Below are positions 15,847 through 24,133 of a stretch of 64,000 bases of DNA, piece after piece; position 1 is the first letter of the stretch, and each line of letters opens with the position of its first letter. This DNA is from Xanthomonas bonasiae (GTDB lineage: Bacteria; Pseudomonadota; Gammaproteobacteria; Xanthomonadales; Xanthomonadaceae): the NCBI RefSeq assembly GCF_017163705.1, contig NZ_JAFIWB010000018.1, forward strand, positions 43,447 through 107,446, in the 5' to 3' direction. The notes below the pieces were generated by a model, which was given only the letters and a program-made list of their open reading frames with translations, did not search any database and had not been told where the DNA came from. The translations under genes and the position numbers were made by a program.

Positions 15847-16002
15847 CCGCCACACTGGCGACCGTCGCTGCGCCTGAGCAGCCTGTGGCTGGAACAGCTT
15901 GGTTTCGCCATCGGCAGCAAGGTGAAGATCACGGCCTGCGCTGGCGCGTTGGTCGTGTCGGTGATGGAAGCATGCGTCCCAGGCCATCGTTCCAAAGGTT
16001 GA
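15847..16002 (+). pseudogene. SymE-family toxin remnant, copy 1
   Basis: The frame reads LRLSSLWLEQLGFAIGSKVK then ITACAGALVVSVME and stops at 16002. This matches the SymE core (L-x-L-x-G-x-WLEQAGF-x-x-G then a hydrophobic LVI strand). The expected N-terminal tyrosine-rich part is present only in another frame and runs into a stop, so the gene is probably frameshifted and dead, or a truncated derivative. SymE proteins belong to SOS-linked toxin modules with AbrB-like folds. A second remnant sits at the same relative place after the duplicate cassette. Confidence 0.6.
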
Positions 16003-16107
16003 CGATCTAGTCGCGCGTCTATTGGTCTTCTTGGTATGCGGATCATGTTGTTGTTATCGTCTTACTATCGTTTCAAGGCCACTAAGGGCGGATCAGAGGA
16101 GTTGCCG

Positions 16108-16590
16108 ATGTTTTGCACGGAAAAGTATCGAATCCGACCGTTGCACACGTTGCTTTTTGTAGCGATGGTGCTGGCCACTTCATGCTCGAGCGCTGCGCCC
16201 GCGGCCAGGGCTCCCACCTTTTCCGGTACATGGGGATACGCAAAGAAGTGTGATTCCGGGCACTTTTTGGGCATCACGTTGGAGCAACGCGGTAACCACG
16301 TAACGGGTGACTGGAGCGAAGGCACAAACTCTCGGGGGGGCGATGGGAAACTCGAGGGAGACGTACGCGAGGCAAAGCTATACGTTCGCTACTGTAGCGA
16401 CGACGGAGAGGCCGGATACTCGGCCTGCCCTGATTTTTCCGGAAACGAAGATTATTTCATTTTGGAAAAAGGGATGTTGGTTCGCTATCAGAAATATGGC
16501 TCCCGCTATGAGCGTGATGTTGTTTTACATCCCAGTAACAAAGGACAAGAAATAACTTTTGATACAAATTGCATGGAGGATGAGCAATGA
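16108..16590 (+). CDS. Putative lipoprotein immunity protein (X-Tfi) for the adjacent XVIPCD effector
   Basis: 160 residues with a lipoprotein signal ending LATSC (Cys26). The mature part is a small beta-rich domain (TFSGTWGYAKKCDSGHFLGI, LEQRGNHVTGDWSEG, AKLYVRYCSDDGEAG) with paired cysteines, resembling calycin-like inhibitor folds. Its coupling to the effector gene (ATGA at 16587-16590) and periplasmic lipid anchor match the immunity partners of the Xanthomonas killing type IV system. The role is inferred from position. A GGAG at 16098-16101 supports the ATG at 16108. An upstream ATG at 16036 would bury the signal peptide. Confidence 0.72.
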   Translation: MFCTEKYRIRPLHTLLFVAMVLATSCSSAAPAARAPTFSGTWGYAKKCDSGHFLGITLEQRGNHVTGDWSEGTNSRGGDGKLEGDVREAKLYVRYCSDDGEAGYSACPDFSGNEDYFILEKGMLVRYQKYGSRYERDVVLHPSNKGQEITFDTNCMEDEQ

Positions 16591-18230
16591 GCAAGCTGAC
16601 GGATCAGGAATTACGCGCAACGCTCTACTTTGCCGTCGGGGTCACGTCTGAAAGCGGGTACGATGCATACCGCCTTGAGGTTGCCGGTGATAACACTAGA
16701 ACGCCGAGGCTAGAACCAGCTGACAATAGTGGATACACCATCGGCACCATTCAGGTCGACTTGGGTCAGCACTATCAACCTGGCAACCCTAATGGCGAGA
16801 ACGTTCCCAGGGACTTGGTCAATGCCTATCAGGGATGGGCAGCCACCAGTCAGCCGCAACTGGCGCTCAGCGAAGATCAGGTGTCGCAGACCATCGCGGA
16901 TCTAGGTCGCAACGGCAGGACGATCAAGAGCGAGTTGGGGCGGCCGCTGGACGCGGAGGTCAAGTCGCGATTGGATGGATTCCTTTCTTCCGATGCGGGT
17001 ATCAGTTGGGTGCATGAGCAAGATGTTGCGCAGATCAACAAGATCATGAATCATGCGATTGCACCTTTGCAGCGCAGCGAACTTTATCAGAATGCTTCGT
17101 TGGACGACCAGGTGAAATTGGCAGCCATGGTTGGAAAGGCATTCAATCAAAACGAGGCGCTCGCGGCGCCTATGATTCGTAACATCGAAGGAAATCAATA
17201 CCACTCTGTCGCAGATGTCAGTGTTGCCATCGATGGCCTGAGCCCAGGACGTTCGGGACCAAAGGACTACTTGGAATCGGGCCGCGACGGCGCCTTGAGA
17301 GGAGCCGATGTCGTCAACACACTGCGCAACGCGAATCGAGAAAGCCCTCTCTCGACGGCATGGGCAAGTGTCTTGGCTGATCCGCTTGTCAATCCAACTA
17401 CCCTCAATGCGGACAGGGCGCATCGGAACTTGCCGCACGAGTACCCGGTCATCAAGAACCTGTTCATGCATGACGATAACGCAAGGCAGTTCATCGGAGC
17501 TCTGGATAGAGGTGGGACGCATCGGTACGGGCCTACGGATCGCGCGCACCCAGAGCGCTTCAATGGGCCGGGCTTCTATGCCGCAGGGAATGATCTGGTC
17601 AACTGGAACAAGCATGGGCAGGGCCATGCCTTCTTGAACGGTGAATGGAGCTCTGTCGCGCGCGAGAATCTGACGCGCGCTCGAAACCAAGATGGCACTA
17701 CCGATCTCAATGTGCAGCAGGGAGGCCAGACGCAACGGCTGCTACATGTGGATCCTCATGCACCGGAACTTCGGCCCGCTCCGCAACAGCACGGTGGCAG
17801 GACCGGACCCGACAATCCTGCGCACCCCGATCACGCAATGCTCCTGCAAATCAGGGAGGGAGTGCAGCGGCTCGGCAGCCAGGCCGGCGTGCCATTCGAT
17901 GAGAGCAGCGAGCGCGTGTGCAGGAGCCTTCTCGCCGCCTGCAAGGACAATCGAGACCAGTATCCGAATGCTTCCAGCGCCTCGCTATCCGGCAATGCAT
18001 TGACCAGGGTGGATCATGTCGTCGCTGGTCCCGAGCGTCTGTTCGCGGTTCAAGGTGAGTTGAACGATCCCGCGCACCTGCGTGCCCATGTCCTCGTACA
18101 GCAAGCGACGCAGACACCGGTAGAGCAGTCAGACGCCAAACTTATGGTGGCGAACCAGGCAATTGCTCAGGAACAAGCGATGACCCAGCAACGCGACTTG
18201 TCTAGAAATCAAGGGCAGTCGTTGGGGTGA
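16587..18230 (+). CDS. XVIPCD-containing type IV secretion effector (X-Tfe), putative cell-wall hydrolase
   Basis: 547 residues. The C-terminal ~110 (about 407-517) form the XVIPCD, which is recognised by the VirD4 coupling protein: PAHPDHAMLLQIREGVQRL, LTRVDHVV (472-479), LFAVQGELNDPAHLRAHV and TPVEQS (510-515), then a Gln-rich tail. The N-terminal part has TSESGYDAYRLEVAG with Glu22, and NSGYTIGTIQVDLGQHYQ, a pattern suggesting a lysozyme-like fold that would act on peptidoglycan of rival bacteria. The centre (~200-400) is unassigned. There is no Sec signal, as expected. The type IV machinery itself is not in the window. Effector status is well supported and enzyme activity is inferred. Confidence 0.85.
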   Translation: MSKLTDQELRATLYFAVGVTSESGYDAYRLEVAGDNTRTPRLEPADNSGYTIGTIQVDLGQHYQPGNPNGENVPRDLVNAYQGWAATSQPQLALSEDQVSQTIADLGRNGRTIKSELGRPLDAEVKSRLDGFLSSDAGISWVHEQDVAQINKIMNHAIAPLQRSELYQNASLDDQVKLAAMVGKAFNQNEALAAPMIRNIEGNQYHSVADVSVAIDGLSPGRSGPKDYLESGRDGALRGADVVNTLRNANRESPLSTAWASVLADPLVNPTTLNADRAHRNLPHEYPVIKNLFMHDDNARQFIGALDRGGTHRYGPTDRAHPERFNGPGFYAAGNDLVNWNKHGQGHAFLNGEWSSVARENLTRARNQDGTTDLNVQQGGQTQRLLHVDPHAPELRPAPQQHGGRTGPDNPAHPDHAMLLQIREGVQRLGSQAGVPFDESSERVCRSLLAACKDNRDQYPNASSASLSGNALTRVDHVVAGPERLFAVQGELNDPAHLRAHVLVQQATQTPVEQSDAKLMVANQAIAQEQAMTQQRDLSRNQGQSLG

Positions 18231-18367
18231 CGTTATCGAGGCAGCGGGTTCCTTCGTGTTGCCCGGTTGTCGCCAGGATGACACTAGCTAGGTGAGGGTC
18301 CGCAACTCCGCATCCGCCAGTGCCGCTGGCGAATGCGTTGTCCTCATCACTCCATCCCTTTTGGGGC

Positions 18368-19183
18368 CTACTGCTTCATTGCGCCTTTACGGCACAAGCC
18401 GATGTTGGTTCTCCCCGCGCGCACGATCGCCAGGTAGCGATCCGCCAGCACCGGCGTCCAGCCGTCCACGGCCGCATCGTCGTCCTTGCCGGCGTCCTCG
18501 GCATACTTGTCGAGCGTGGCCAGGCACTGTGCATACAGCCCGTTCTTGTATTGGGTGATGGCCAGGTCGTTGCGAATGGCGCCTTCTTCTTCCCATTCCA
18601 GCGTCGGCAAGCAATTCGTCAGTGCGGGAGACAAGGTGGTTAGCGCCGCCTTGTAGTTTTTGCCGTCGTAAAAGTGCTTGAACGCAGTCCGTGTGCGATC
18701 GAGGTCGTCTCGGCCGCAGCCATCCTTCACCCGCAGGTAGGGCGCTTCGAAATCGCCGTTGTAGCCGCAGAGTGTCTTGCATTCATTGGGCGTGGCCGCG
18801 GTCACGTCAATGCCTTGCTGGGTGCTGGTGAACTTCACACTGCAGGAGGGTTGGCCGTTGTCGCCCTTGGCGACGCCCCGATCTCCGTCGATCGCTCCAT
18901 CCAGTGCACAAACGTCTTCCCCGGTGGTGCTTTCCAAGGAAAACGTCAACGCCCCGTTCTGACCCTTGAGCAGCAGGCGCCCCCATCCCTTTTCGGTGAT
19001 GTATTCGCCCGGTTGCAGAGCGTTGCCGGCTGCGGCTTGTGCTGCGGCCACTGACGGCCGTTCGCTGCTATTGGCATGGTTGGGAGCAGGGGACGACGGC
19101 TGCGCCGAACATGCTGTCGTGGAAAGCGCCGCGATTGCCGAGCAGGCTAGCCATGCGATCTTTAGACGAGGTGTTTTCGCCAT
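18368..19183 (-). CDS. Two-domain lipoprotein of unknown function, possible second immunity protein
   Basis: 271 residues with a lipoprotein signal ending STTAC (Cys25). The first domain (~60-165) is beta-rich with several cysteines (GWGRLLLKGQNGALTFSLES, DVCALDG, QPSCSVKF, ECKTLCGYNGDFEAPYLRV), reminiscent of periplasmic lysozyme-inhibitor-like folds. The second (~175-260) is helical and TPR-like (AFKHFYDGKNYKAALTTLS, IRNDLAITQYKNGLYAQCL). It converges on the effector gene 137 bp away and lies inside the segment bounded by the duplicated cassettes. That context suggests a role against type IV effectors, but this is inference only. Confidence 0.6.
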   Translation of the reverse strand: MAKTPRLKIAWLACSAIAALSTTACSAQPSSPAPNHANSSERPSVAAAQAAAGNALQPGEYITEKGWGRLLLKGQNGALTFSLESTTGEDVCALDGAIDGDRGVAKGDNGQPSCSVKFTSTQQGIDVTAATPNECKTLCGYNGDFEAPYLRVKDGCGRDDLDRTRTAFKHFYDGKNYKAALTTLSPALTNCLPTLEWEEEGAIRNDLAITQYKNGLYAQCLATLDKYAEDAGKDDDAAVDGWTPVLADRYLAIVRAGRTNIGLCRKGAMKQ

Positions 19184-19289
19184 GTCCCTTCATCAATGCT
19201 GTCTTCCCTGCTGCTCTTTAGCTTGTTATTCGATCCTGCGTCAAGTTGGAGCGCTGCTGCCGCACTGGTTGACGTGCTCTCGATGCCGC

Positions 19290-19379
19290 GCTCCGCCGAC
19301 GCGATGCCTGCGTTGGGAGGGCGGCTAATACAACACCCCTTGGGAAAATACGCCCGCCGGCTCTCTGCGGTTTCGAACC
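19290..19379 (+). repeat. Second copy of the XAC0095 leader
   Basis: Matches 14911-15000: GATGCCTG, GGGAGGGCGGCTAATACAAC, CGCCCGCCGG and GGTTTCGAACC are all retained. The small hairpin loop changed from CCC-TTCG-GGG to CCC-CTT-GGG, so the stem survived. The partner strand of the outer stem (CTCCCGAC) has been deleted, so this copy cannot make the closing helix. Confidence 0.75.
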
Positions 19380-19548
19380 GAGGTGGGCGACACGCATCTG
19401 CGATGCAGCGAACGCGATGCGGGCGCTGCTGCAGCAGATCGAGCGCCAGCCGCTGCGCGAACCCACGCCCAACGGCGTACGCGAGGAACGGGCGGTCTAT
19501 GCGGTGGAGTGGGAGACGCCGCCTGCGGGAGGCGGGCGGCTGCATTGA
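19380..19548 (+). pseudogene. XAC0095-family gene remnant with large internal deletion
   Basis: Immediately after GGTTTCGAACC the sequence jumps to the equivalent of 15494 (GAGGTGGGCGACACGC). The 5' part of the gene, its ribosome site and about 145 codons are missing. The remainder matches codons for MRALLQQIERQPLREPTPNG, REERAVYAVEW and a PPAGGGRLH end, with the stop at 19546-19548. Downstream similarity to copy 1 continues to about 19836. This is a deletion derivative of a duplicated cassette. Confidence 0.75.
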
Positions 19549-19729
19549 TCGCGGCATGGGTGGGATGAGGCAGGGATGCGTCGCCGGCGAGGGCTGGCCT
19601 CGTGGTGCGGGGCCGGCCCTGGGATGCCGCGAGCGTCAGTGCGCGAGCAAAGGGAGTGAGGCGCGTGAGGGAATAAGCGGCCGTCATACGACCAGCCAGC
19701 CCATCCATTGCGCCCCGGCCTATCCCGCG

Positions 19730-19836
19730 TTGACCGCTACACAGGCGACCGCCGCTGAGCCTGAGCGGCCTGGCTGGAACAACGGGGCTTCGCCATTGGC
19801 AACAAGCCGCAGATTACCGCCCGGGCCGGGATCTAG
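19730..19836 (+). pseudogene. SymE-family toxin remnant, copy 2
   Basis: Aligned to copy 1, the DNA encodes LSGL, then after a 1-base loss LEQRGFAIGNKPQITARAG, ending at a TAG at 19834. This is the SymE core with a frameshift in the WLEQ codons. The upstream DRYT-like residues are also out of frame. It is therefore inactivated independently of copy 1. Confidence 0.6.
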
Positions 19837-20039
19837 TAGTGTCGATTGTTGATCCAGGTTCGGAGGTAGGCTCCGCCGGTCACTTGCGTTTGCCGCCTTG
19901 GTAGTGATGATATTGTCTGGGCAACGCCTGGCGCGACGGGCGGCCGGCGCTGGTGGACCCACAGTTAGCACATTGCTATGAGGTTTCCAGTCGAAAAAGT
20001 CGCTTGTTGACTTGATGCTGAAAAATCAAGGAAGAGTAG

Positions 20040-20624
20040 ATGACGGATAATCAAGCACTTTCTCCAAGCTGTTGGGCGATATTTGCTGATCTGGTTATCG
20101 TGAACTTGCGTGCATTTACCGGAATTGTGGCGTCAGCAATCTTTGGCTATCTGGTGTGGGATAGACACGGTCAGAATTTGATTCTCGCTTTAGCGTTCGG
20201 CGGCGGCTGGGGATTGGCAATGCTTTATGGGGTTCAGTTGCGTGGTCTAGTCAGGCGCGACGGATCAGTAAGCTGGACAGGCGCGCTACTGAGTTCGGTA
20301 CTTTGGGTCTGTGCTGTTGGGTCTGTCGTATTTTCGCCATCTCTCGTTCTTCCGTTAATTGATATTTCCTCTATTTTAACCGGGGTAATATACATATCTG
20401 CGAAATTGGGTTGTCATCGGATTGGATGTTGTGACTGGAAGAAAGGGCGCAGAAGCAAGTTTTTTTCACTGCCGATGCTTGAAGCAATTGTCACCGCTTT
20501 GCAAATTTCTTTGGCATTGCTGATGCTCCGTGATATGCCCAGCGGAATTGTCGCGGCTACCTTTCTTTCTTCTCACATTGCAACTTGGACAGCTTTTAAA
20601 ATATTTCGTGTGCCAGGTGAGTGA
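20040..20624 (+). CDS. Polytopic membrane protein, possibly a distant Lgt-like protein
   Basis: 194 residues with about six predicted hydrophobic segments, for example NLRAFTGIVASAIFGYLVW, ALLSSVLWVCAVGSVVF and a segment around ISLALLMLRDMP. The loop AKLGCHRIGCCDWKKG resembles the Arg/Gly/Cys loop of distant prolipoprotein diacylglyceryl transferase relatives (RIGCFLNGCC). The usual Lgt His-Gly-Gly and Glu landmarks are not clear, so enzyme function is uncertain. AAGGAAGAG upstream (20028-20036) supports the ATG. The next gene encodes a predicted lipoprotein 84 bp downstream, which fits a linked pair. Codon use is A+T-rich compared with the core genes. Confidence 0.55.
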   Translation: MTDNQALSPSCWAIFADLVIVNLRAFTGIVASAIFGYLVWDRHGQNLILALAFGGGWGLAMLYGVQLRGLVRRDGSVSWTGALLSSVLWVCAVGSVVFSPSLVLPLIDISSILTGVIYISAKLGCHRIGCCDWKKGRRSKFFSLPMLEAIVTALQISLALLMLRDMPSGIVAATFLSSHIATWTAFKIFRVPGE

Positions 20625-20708
20625 GTGAAATGTGATGGATTCGATGGTTCCGTTCGAGTCGTGCCGATAGTATCGCTCACGCTGAATCCCAGCGAAACGG
20701 AGGTTCCT

Positions 20709-21338
20709 GTGAATAAAACAGCATTGTTCCCCAGTATTGGATTGTCGTTAATTTCTATTGGCACGGCGGGCTGTGCTACGTACAACACTTCTGTGCGTGC
20801 CTATGGAGAGTGCAGCGCAAAGGCGGGCGGAGGCGGAGAGTGTAAAGCCGGTGCCGAAGTTAAATGGGAAAAGAAGGCAGGTGGTGGTGGTGGTGGCGGT
20901 GGCGGCGGTGGAAAAGAGAACATAATAAATGCCCTGGCCAGAGCTGCTCTGGATCTCACCGCAGATGCGGCTCAATTTCAGATCGACACTTCTGGCTCTA
21001 CTATTCCCTATCCCTCGACTGGCGCTGTCAGCGTGATGCTCGTCCGGTCCAGTGATAACGTTGTTGTTGCGGCGCAGTCTTTTGCATATGTGAAATCTGG
21101 AACTATTATTCGCCTCGCCGACCCTGATGCTGTCAACTCCTGGGCGTACGCCAATGCTGGTGACGCTGATAGCATTCGTTATGAAACAGCATCATTCACT
21201 TCCGCGTTCCAAGGCCAGAAAACGATGGCGGTCGCTACAAAGTATGAAGGTCAGTCGCTTGCTTCGTTCACCGCTACGGTCTACGGCAACCCACCTTGTA
21301 CTACTTACCCATCACCGAACCTGTGCCAACAGCAGTAA
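20709..21338 (+). CDS. Putative lipoprotein with poly-glycine linker
   Basis: 209 residues from a GTG with an ACGGAGG-type ribosome site just before it. The signal (MNKTALFPSIGLSLISIGTA) ends in a lipobox-like TAGC (Cys22). Residues ~36-68 are low complexity, with AKAGGGGECKAGAEVKWEKK followed by eleven glycines. The rest is a beta-rich domain (VSVMLVRSSDNVVVAAQSFA, FQGQKTMAVATKYEGQSLAS) with a terminal CTTYPSPNLC. No family was recognised. The repeat-encoded glycine run could vary in length between strains. A terminator follows at 21349. Confidence 0.6.
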   Translation: MNKTALFPSIGLSLISIGTAGCATYNTSVRAYGECSAKAGGGGECKAGAEVKWEKKAGGGGGGGGGGGKENIINALARAALDLTADAAQFQIDTSGSTIPYPSTGAVSVMLVRSSDNVVVAAQSFAYVKSGTIIRLADPDAVNSWAYANAGDADSIRYETASFTSAFQGQKTMAVATKYEGQSLASFTATVYGNPPCTTYPSPNLCQQQ

Positions 21339-21348
21339 GCTGCTCCGT

Positions 21349-21370
21349 CAAGAGGGCCTCGGCCCTCTTG
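21349..21370 (+). terminator. Terminator hairpin after the poly-glycine lipoprotein gene
   Basis: CAAGAGGGC (21349-21357) pairs perfectly with GCCCTCTTG (21362-21370) around CTCG. The following T content is modest. Confidence 0.75.
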
Positions 21371-21493
21371 ATGTTAGTCGATTAAATGTGTTTTGGATGG
21401 TTTTTATCTGAAGATCGGTCTGTTGCCTTTGAGGAGTTGAATGTTGAACGCTTTGGTGGCTATTTTGGGTGCGGTAGTTCGGGTTGCGAAGAA

Positions 21494-22270
21494 TTGAAAT
21501 TGGGAAGGGCTTTGCTTGTCTTCGTCCTGGCCATACTCTTTGCCGGACAGAGTGATGGTTCTGCTTTGCCGCATTTTTCTGTGGAGGGAATGAACAAGCA
21601 CACCATTCGCTCGGGATTCGGTCTATTTATCACTCAGTCTGAAGTCCTTACGCAGGGTGCGCGAGAAAATATTCGTTTCGCTAGTTCGGTGCGGTGTGAA
21701 GATCGATACGTGAAAGTGGCTGTCGCAAGCGGAACGAATGTCCCCGTAAAAGATGTCTGCCTTGTTGCGTCCAGGGCGCTTCGCTTCGTACTTGAACAAG
21801 CAGCCGTCGATCATGTCTCGGTTGAAATCCGGATTGTTCCGGCGCGCGTTGATTATCACCGGAGCTTCTTTAGATTCGGCAGAGGGCCGAAATTGACTCT
21901 AATTGCGCCCCAGATGCGGAACTTGGAAGAGACGTTGGCCAATATCGCAGATCTTGTTGCGCACGAAACGTTCCACGTCAGCATGTTCGTGGCTGGTGAT
22001 ATTGGTCTGTCCGCGAACGAGCGTGCTGCTTACTACTATGGCTTATGTGGCCAGCTTGTGGCGTCGGGGAAGCTCGAGAATTCGGCACTTCCGGGCTTTG
22101 CCGTCGACTCCACCGACGAGGATGTTTTTGACTCTTCGGAAAGTGCCGAACTCGTTCGCTCGGAGGTCCTGCAGATATCCAAGGGAGAGGCGATTGCGTC
22201 CGACACCTCAGCCGGAGAGTGGCTGCTTTCGCAATGTCGCTCCTTCAGGCCTTCTAGCTCTAAACCTTGA
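21494..22270 (+). CDS. Secreted protein with HExxH motif, putative metallopeptidase-like
   Basis: 258 residues if started at the TTG at 21494, which leaves a good signal peptide (LKLGRALLVFVLAILFAGQS). Further ATG choices are downstream at 21590. A helix DLVAHETFHVSMFVAG carries HETFH, matching the HExxH zinc signature, and NERAAYYYG ~20 residues on offers a glutamate as third ligand. Cys pairs (SSVRCED, VKDVCLV) suggest a periplasmic or secreted fold. No named family was recognised. The gene belongs to the same low-GC patch as its two upstream neighbours but follows a terminator. Confidence 0.55.
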   Translation: MKLGRALLVFVLAILFAGQSDGSALPHFSVEGMNKHTIRSGFGLFITQSEVLTQGARENIRFASSVRCEDRYVKVAVASGTNVPVKDVCLVASRALRFVLEQAAVDHVSVEIRIVPARVDYHRSFFRFGRGPKLTLIAPQMRNLEETLANIADLVAHETFHVSMFVAGDIGLSANERAAYYYGLCGQLVASGKLENSALPGFAVDSTDEDVFDSSESAELVRSEVLQISKGEAIASDTSAGEWLLSQCRSFRPSSSKP

Positions 22271-22327
22271 GCTGCGGCGCGCCGGCATGGCGCTTTTGGA
22301 CGCTTCGCGTCGTGCACAGGAGCTGCG

Positions 22328-24133
22328 ATGAAATTTCCAGGATGGCTTGGTTTGGGGGTTTGTCTGTCGTTGGCCCAGTTGGCCCAGTTGGCCAGTGCCG
22401 CCGAAGATCCGGCCATGCAGGCCTACGCGCACGTGACCGAGTTCCGCGACCGTGCCAGTCAGCTTGCCGAACACGGTGCAACGAGTTCGCCTGAAGATCT
22501 GCGGCGTGCGCGCGACGCATTGCTCGACGGTCTGCGCTATTTGGACGATCCGCAGGTGCTGGCCTTGGCCGACGGCAGCATGACGCTGCGTTTTCGCCGC
22601 TTGAATCTGCTGGGCGATCTGGTGCGCGTGCAGGTGTGGCTCGGCGATCGGGACGCGGCCGTCGCGGCCTGGCGAGCGCTGGACGCCATGGCCTGGCAGG
22701 AGGGCCTGATCGATTTCGTGGTGAACAAGGATCCCGCGACGCTGGCCTTGCTGGACGATCCGCGCCTGGCCGATCTCCGGCGGCATGAGGCGCTGGCGAA
22801 GCGCGACGCGACGGCACCTGCGCTGGTGGTTCCTTACACTGCGCAGCTGACGGAGGCACAGCGCATTGCCGGGCTCTCGCAACTGTGGATGACCGCACGC
22901 GACCGCTTCGTCTGGTTCGATCATGTGCCTGAGCTCGATTGGGATCGCCTGTATCTGGACACCGTGCCGCTGGTGCAGCAGGCGCAGGATACCGATGCCT
23001 ACTATCGCGTGCTGACGCGTTTCATGGCGAAGTTGCAGGACGGGCATAGCGGCGTGTTCCCTCCCACGGCGCTGGAGGCGCGCTGGTATGCGCGCCCGGG
23101 GCTGCGCACCGCGCGGCTGGAAGGGAAGGTGGTGGTCACGTCGGTCACCGACGCGGCATTGCTTCGGCAGGGCGTGCAGCCCGGCGATACCGTCGAGGCG
23201 ATCGACGGCGAGCCGGTGGAGCGCTACGCCGAGCGCGCGGTGCGGCCCTATCTCAGCAGTTCGACGCCGCAAGACCTCGAGGTGCGAACGTACACCTATG
23301 CGTTGCTGTCCGGCGATGCGGCCAAGCCGGTGGTGCTGACGGTCGTACACCGCGATGGGCGCCGCCGCGAGATGCGGGCGGCGCGCAGTGGCTACAAAGC
23401 GCAGGCGGTGGCGGCCGCGCCGCTGTTGACCTTCCGCAAGGACGGTGTCGCCGTGCTGCGCGTGGCGCAGCTCGAGGACGACGCCAGCGTCAAGGCGCTC
23501 AGGCAGGATCTGGACAGGGTGCTCGCCGCGCCGGGCTTGATCCTGGATCTGCGCGGCAATGGCGGTGGGAACACCCGGTTCGGATTGTCGATCCTGCGCT
23601 TCGTGGCTGAAGGTTCCTTGCCGCAGGTGCGATCCGTCATGCGCGATAACGGATCGTCGCTGCAACAAGCGCGCAGTGGCCGCTTGATCGAATGGCTGCC
23701 GGTACGCGATGACGTGTTGATGCCGGAGCCGCGTACCTACAAGGGACCGGTGGCGATGCTGGTGGATGCTGCGACCTTCTCGGCCGGCGAAGACACGGCG
23801 GCGGTGTTTCATCTGATGCGGCGCGGCCCCTTGGTGGGACAGGCGACCGGCGGCAGCACGGGGCAGCCGCTCACGCTGGACTTGCCGGGCGGCGGTTCGG
23901 CGCGGATTTGCGTGAAGCGCGATAGCTATCCGGATGGCAGCGATTTCGTCGGCGTCGGTGTCTTCCCCGACGTCGTGGCCAGCCGCACCATCGCCGATGT
24001 GCGCGAGGGGAGGGACTCGGTGCTCGAACAAGCGGTGGCGACGTTGGGGATTGCCGGAAGCAGGCCGATGAAGCTGGGCTCGATGTCCAGACCAAGCCGG
24101 TCGGCTGCCGATCGAGCACCTGCTGGACAATAG
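22328..24133 (+). CDS. S41 family peptidase (C-terminal processing protease-like) with PDZ domain
   Basis: 601 residues with a signal peptide (cleavage near ASA-AED, residue ~24). After a helical N-terminal region come LQDGHSGVFPP, a PDZ domain (~265-300, VKP-like LLRQGVQPGDTVEAIDGEPV) and the S41 catalytic domain: LILDLRGNGGGNTRFG (404-418) and DAATFSAGEDTAAVF with the presumed nucleophile Ser485, then GQATGGSTGQPL. The lysine of the Ser-Lys pair is not obvious, as in tricorn-like S41 members that use other residues. It acts in the periplasm or outside the cell. AGGAG precedes the ATG. A degraded copy of its C-terminal codons lies at 25990-26093. Confidence 0.88.
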   Translation: MKFPGWLGLGVCLSLAQLAQLASAAEDPAMQAYAHVTEFRDRASQLAEHGATSSPEDLRRARDALLDGLRYLDDPQVLALADGSMTLRFRRLNLLGDLVRVQVWLGDRDAAVAAWRALDAMAWQEGLIDFVVNKDPATLALLDDPRLADLRRHEALAKRDATAPALVVPYTAQLTEAQRIAGLSQLWMTARDRFVWFDHVPELDWDRLYLDTVPLVQQAQDTDAYYRVLTRFMAKLQDGHSGVFPPTALEARWYARPGLRTARLEGKVVVTSVTDAALLRQGVQPGDTVEAIDGEPVERYAERAVRPYLSSSTPQDLEVRTYTYALLSGDAAKPVVLTVVHRDGRRREMRAARSGYKAQAVAAAPLLTFRKDGVAVLRVAQLEDDASVKALRQDLDRVLAAPGLILDLRGNGGGNTRFGLSILRFVAEGSLPQVRSVMRDNGSSLQQARSGRLIEWLPVRDDVLMPEPRTYKGPVAMLVDAATFSAGEDTAAVFHLMRRGPLVGQATGGSTGQPLTLDLPGGGSARICVKRDSYPDGSDFVGVGVFPDVVASRTIADVREGRDSVLEQAVATLGIAGSRPMKLGSMSRPSRSAADRAPAGQ

